Origin: Clostridia bacterium
Lineage (GTDB): Bacteria; Bacillota_A; Clostridia; Oscillospirales; CAG-272
Assembly: GCA_017462445.1 (NCBI GenBank)
Contig: JAFTRB010000063.1
Location: forward strand, 1 to 32,333
Direction: 5' to 3'
DNA: 32,333 bases
The notes beneath the pieces were generated by a model. The model was not told the origin of the DNA, ran no database searches, and saw nothing but the letters and a program-made list of their open reading frames with translations. This document shows, in pieces, positions 31,222 through 32,333 of the stretch. Position 1 is the first letter of the stretch. Every line of letters starts with the position of its first letter. A program made the position numbers and the translations under genes.

Positions 31222-32333
31222 TCAGACAAGTTCCTTTATAAATGCTATTACCTTGCCTACAAGAGCGGCAATATCGGTCTTGGCGGTTGCGCTGAGACCT
31301 ACGCCTGCGGCGGTGTTACAAACACCTGCGAAGGCATCGTTGGCAGCCTTGAGCGCTGCGTTATAATCGGTGATAGCCTTGTTCAGGATATCGCGGTTGT
31401 TGGAAACACCTGCGATGGTGTCATCAGCCTTTGCGCCAATCTCAAGAGCCTCAAGAATTACTGCGCGAGTCTCGGCGGAATTGGTAATCTTTCCGTTTAC
31501 AATGTGAGCGCCAAGACCTGTAACAAGGCTGTTAAACTTGGTTGCGAAGCCGTTTGCATTTGTGATAGCCGACTCTGCGTTGGAGAGAGCTATATTAGCC
31601 TGCTCAACACCCTCGATACCGAGGATATTACCTGCAGCCTGAAGAGTCTTTGCCTCTGCGATTGCGGCATCAAGCGCGTCACCGGTCTTGCCCTCAAGAG
31701 CCTCAACCGCTGCGATGTATGCAGCTGCGGCAGCTCTCTTATTTGCAATATCGGTCTCGATTGCGGCAATGACATCCTTTGCCTCTGCAACACCCGGGAA
31801 TGCAGGCTCAACGTCCTCCATAGCCTTTGCAAGAGCAATGTAAGCCTCCTGAGCAGGAATGTAAAGAGCGCAGTTTGCGTTCTCGGTATAAGCGATGAAT
31901 TCAAGAGCCTTTGCCTCTTTAGCAACCATCTCTTCATTAATAATAGCAAATGTCGCAAGAGCCTCGGTGATACCGGGATATGTCTCGTTGTCAACATACT
32001 TAGCCTTTGCGGTAACATATGCTGCATAGCGAGTAGCAAAATCTGCCTCAGCGGAAGCCTCGTTAACGCTTGTAATGAAGCCCTCTGCGTTCTGGATAAG
32101 AATCTCTACTACATCTGCGATAGCCGCATAAGCCTTCTTTGCCTCGGGAACTCCGGTGTATCCGTCATACGCTCCGGGGTAATACTTAACAGCCTCATCG
32201 TAGATGGGACGGAGATAACCGTAATCGGTGGAGGTGGCATCAGCTCCCTCAAGAGCCTTGATAAAGCCGTCGGAATTTATTTTAATGTTATCAAGGGTTG
32301 TTTTCTCGGTGTTGAAGGCGTCAAGAAGCTCAG
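31222..32333 (-). CDS. Large Ala-rich helical-repeat protein, C-terminal part
   Basis: The frame is open from the TGA at 31222 to the right edge, giving about 369 C-terminal residues; the start lies outside the window. The sequence is Ala/Glu/Ile-rich and predicted helical, with repeats of about 60 residues sharing '(G/E)FI...A', Y/A-rich helices, and '(Y/F)PG(I/V).EA': compare 'GFIKALEGADA...YYPGAYDGYTGVPEAKKAYAAI', 'GFITSVNEASA...TYPGITEALATF', 'EFIAYTENANC...AFPGVAEAKDVIAAI'. No LPxTG, transmembrane anchor or SLH domain is present in this part; it ends 'IAFIKELV'. Proteins of this look are often large secreted or surface proteins with FIVAR-like three-helix modules, but a specific family is not recognised. 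A strong hairpin follows the stop. Confidence 0.75.
   Translation of the reverse strand, partial: ELLDAFNTEKTTLDNIKINSDGFIKALEGADATSTDYGYLRPIYDEAVKYYPGAYDGYTGVPEAKKAYAAIADVVEILIQNAEGFITSVNEASAEADFATRYAAYVTAKAKYVDNETYPGITEALATFAIINEEMVAKEAKALEFIAYTENANCALYIPAQEAYIALAKAMEDVEPAFPGVAEAKDVIAAIETDIANKRAAAAAYIAAVEALEGKTGDALDAAIAEAKTLQAAGNILGIEGVEQANIALSNAESAITNANGFATKFNSLVTGLGAHIVNGKITNSAETRAVILEALEIGAKADDTIAGVSNNRDILNKAITDYNAALKAANDAFAGVCNTAAGVGLSATAKTDIAALVGKVIAFIKELV

Noticed and set aside
1..32333. Mobile elements, prophage genes, rRNA or tRNA genes
   Set aside because: No transposase, integrase, phage structural gene, attachment repeats or tRNA/rRNA-like sequence was recognised; gene content is core chromosomal.

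Overview
The window looks like a chromosomal segment of a spore-forming member of the Clostridia (Firmicutes), probably an uncultured gut-type lineage. The evidence is a spore-specific GPR protease, a SigH-like sigma factor, strong AGGAGG-type ribosome binding sites, TTGACA-17-TATAAT promoters, and Clostridia-typical families (DUF421/DUF4363, the paired radical SAM/DUF2344 genes, DUF4364, DUF512, VanZ, an EpsC-type serine acetyltransferase). No rRNA, tRNA, CRISPR array, insertion sequence or prophage gene was seen. No gene-free stretch exceeds about 250 bases.

Layout. Positions 1-778 (+) hold the end of a DUF421 membrane protein and a DUF4363-like partner. Positions 779-6748 (-) are one operon: rlmB, a large membrane protein that looks like a catalytically dead P-type ATPase, a radical SAM protein and its DUF2344 partner. 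Positions 6757-8513 (-) carry a zinc-ribbon protein, a SigH-like sigma factor with its own strong promoter, and a DUF4364 protein. Positions 8540-10323 (-) hold an orphan peptide-type substrate-binding lipoprotein. Positions 10408-11934 (+) hold gpr and a NUDIX hydrolase that has its own vegetative promoter laid over the gpr stop codon. Positions 12000-19412 (-) look like a seven-gene unit from the cysS promoter to a strong bidirectional terminator: cysS, a Sel1-repeat protein, vanZ-like, DUF512 radical SAM, der, obgE, nitroreductase.

Positions 19460-27176 (+) are the most unusual part. A very long membrane-anchored FtsK/SpoIIIE (1450 residues, with a disordered linker that includes a 15-residue Tyr/Asn/Pro/Gln repeat) is followed by a soluble FtsK paralogue. 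In the paralogue the membrane region is replaced by a complete DJ-1/PfpI domain, and the C-terminal DNA-reading gamma domain is duplicated. Two small genes follow, a possible winged-helix protein and a multi-zinc-ribbon protein. They are linked to it and to each other by identical 8-base ATGAATAR stop/start overlaps. I regard this DJ-1-FtsK cassette as the best candidate for an undescribed system.

Positions 27173-28607 hold a signal-less Amidase_3 cell-wall hydrolase (-) divergent from a TtcA-like tRNA thiolation ATPase (+). Positions 28612-31187 (-) hold a membrane protein, a serine acetyltransferase and a NodB-type deacetylase in one operon. The right edge (31222-32333, -) is the C-terminal part of a large Ala-rich protein built of roughly 60-residue helical repeats.

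All domain calls were made by eye from motifs and remembered family patterns. No database search was run.
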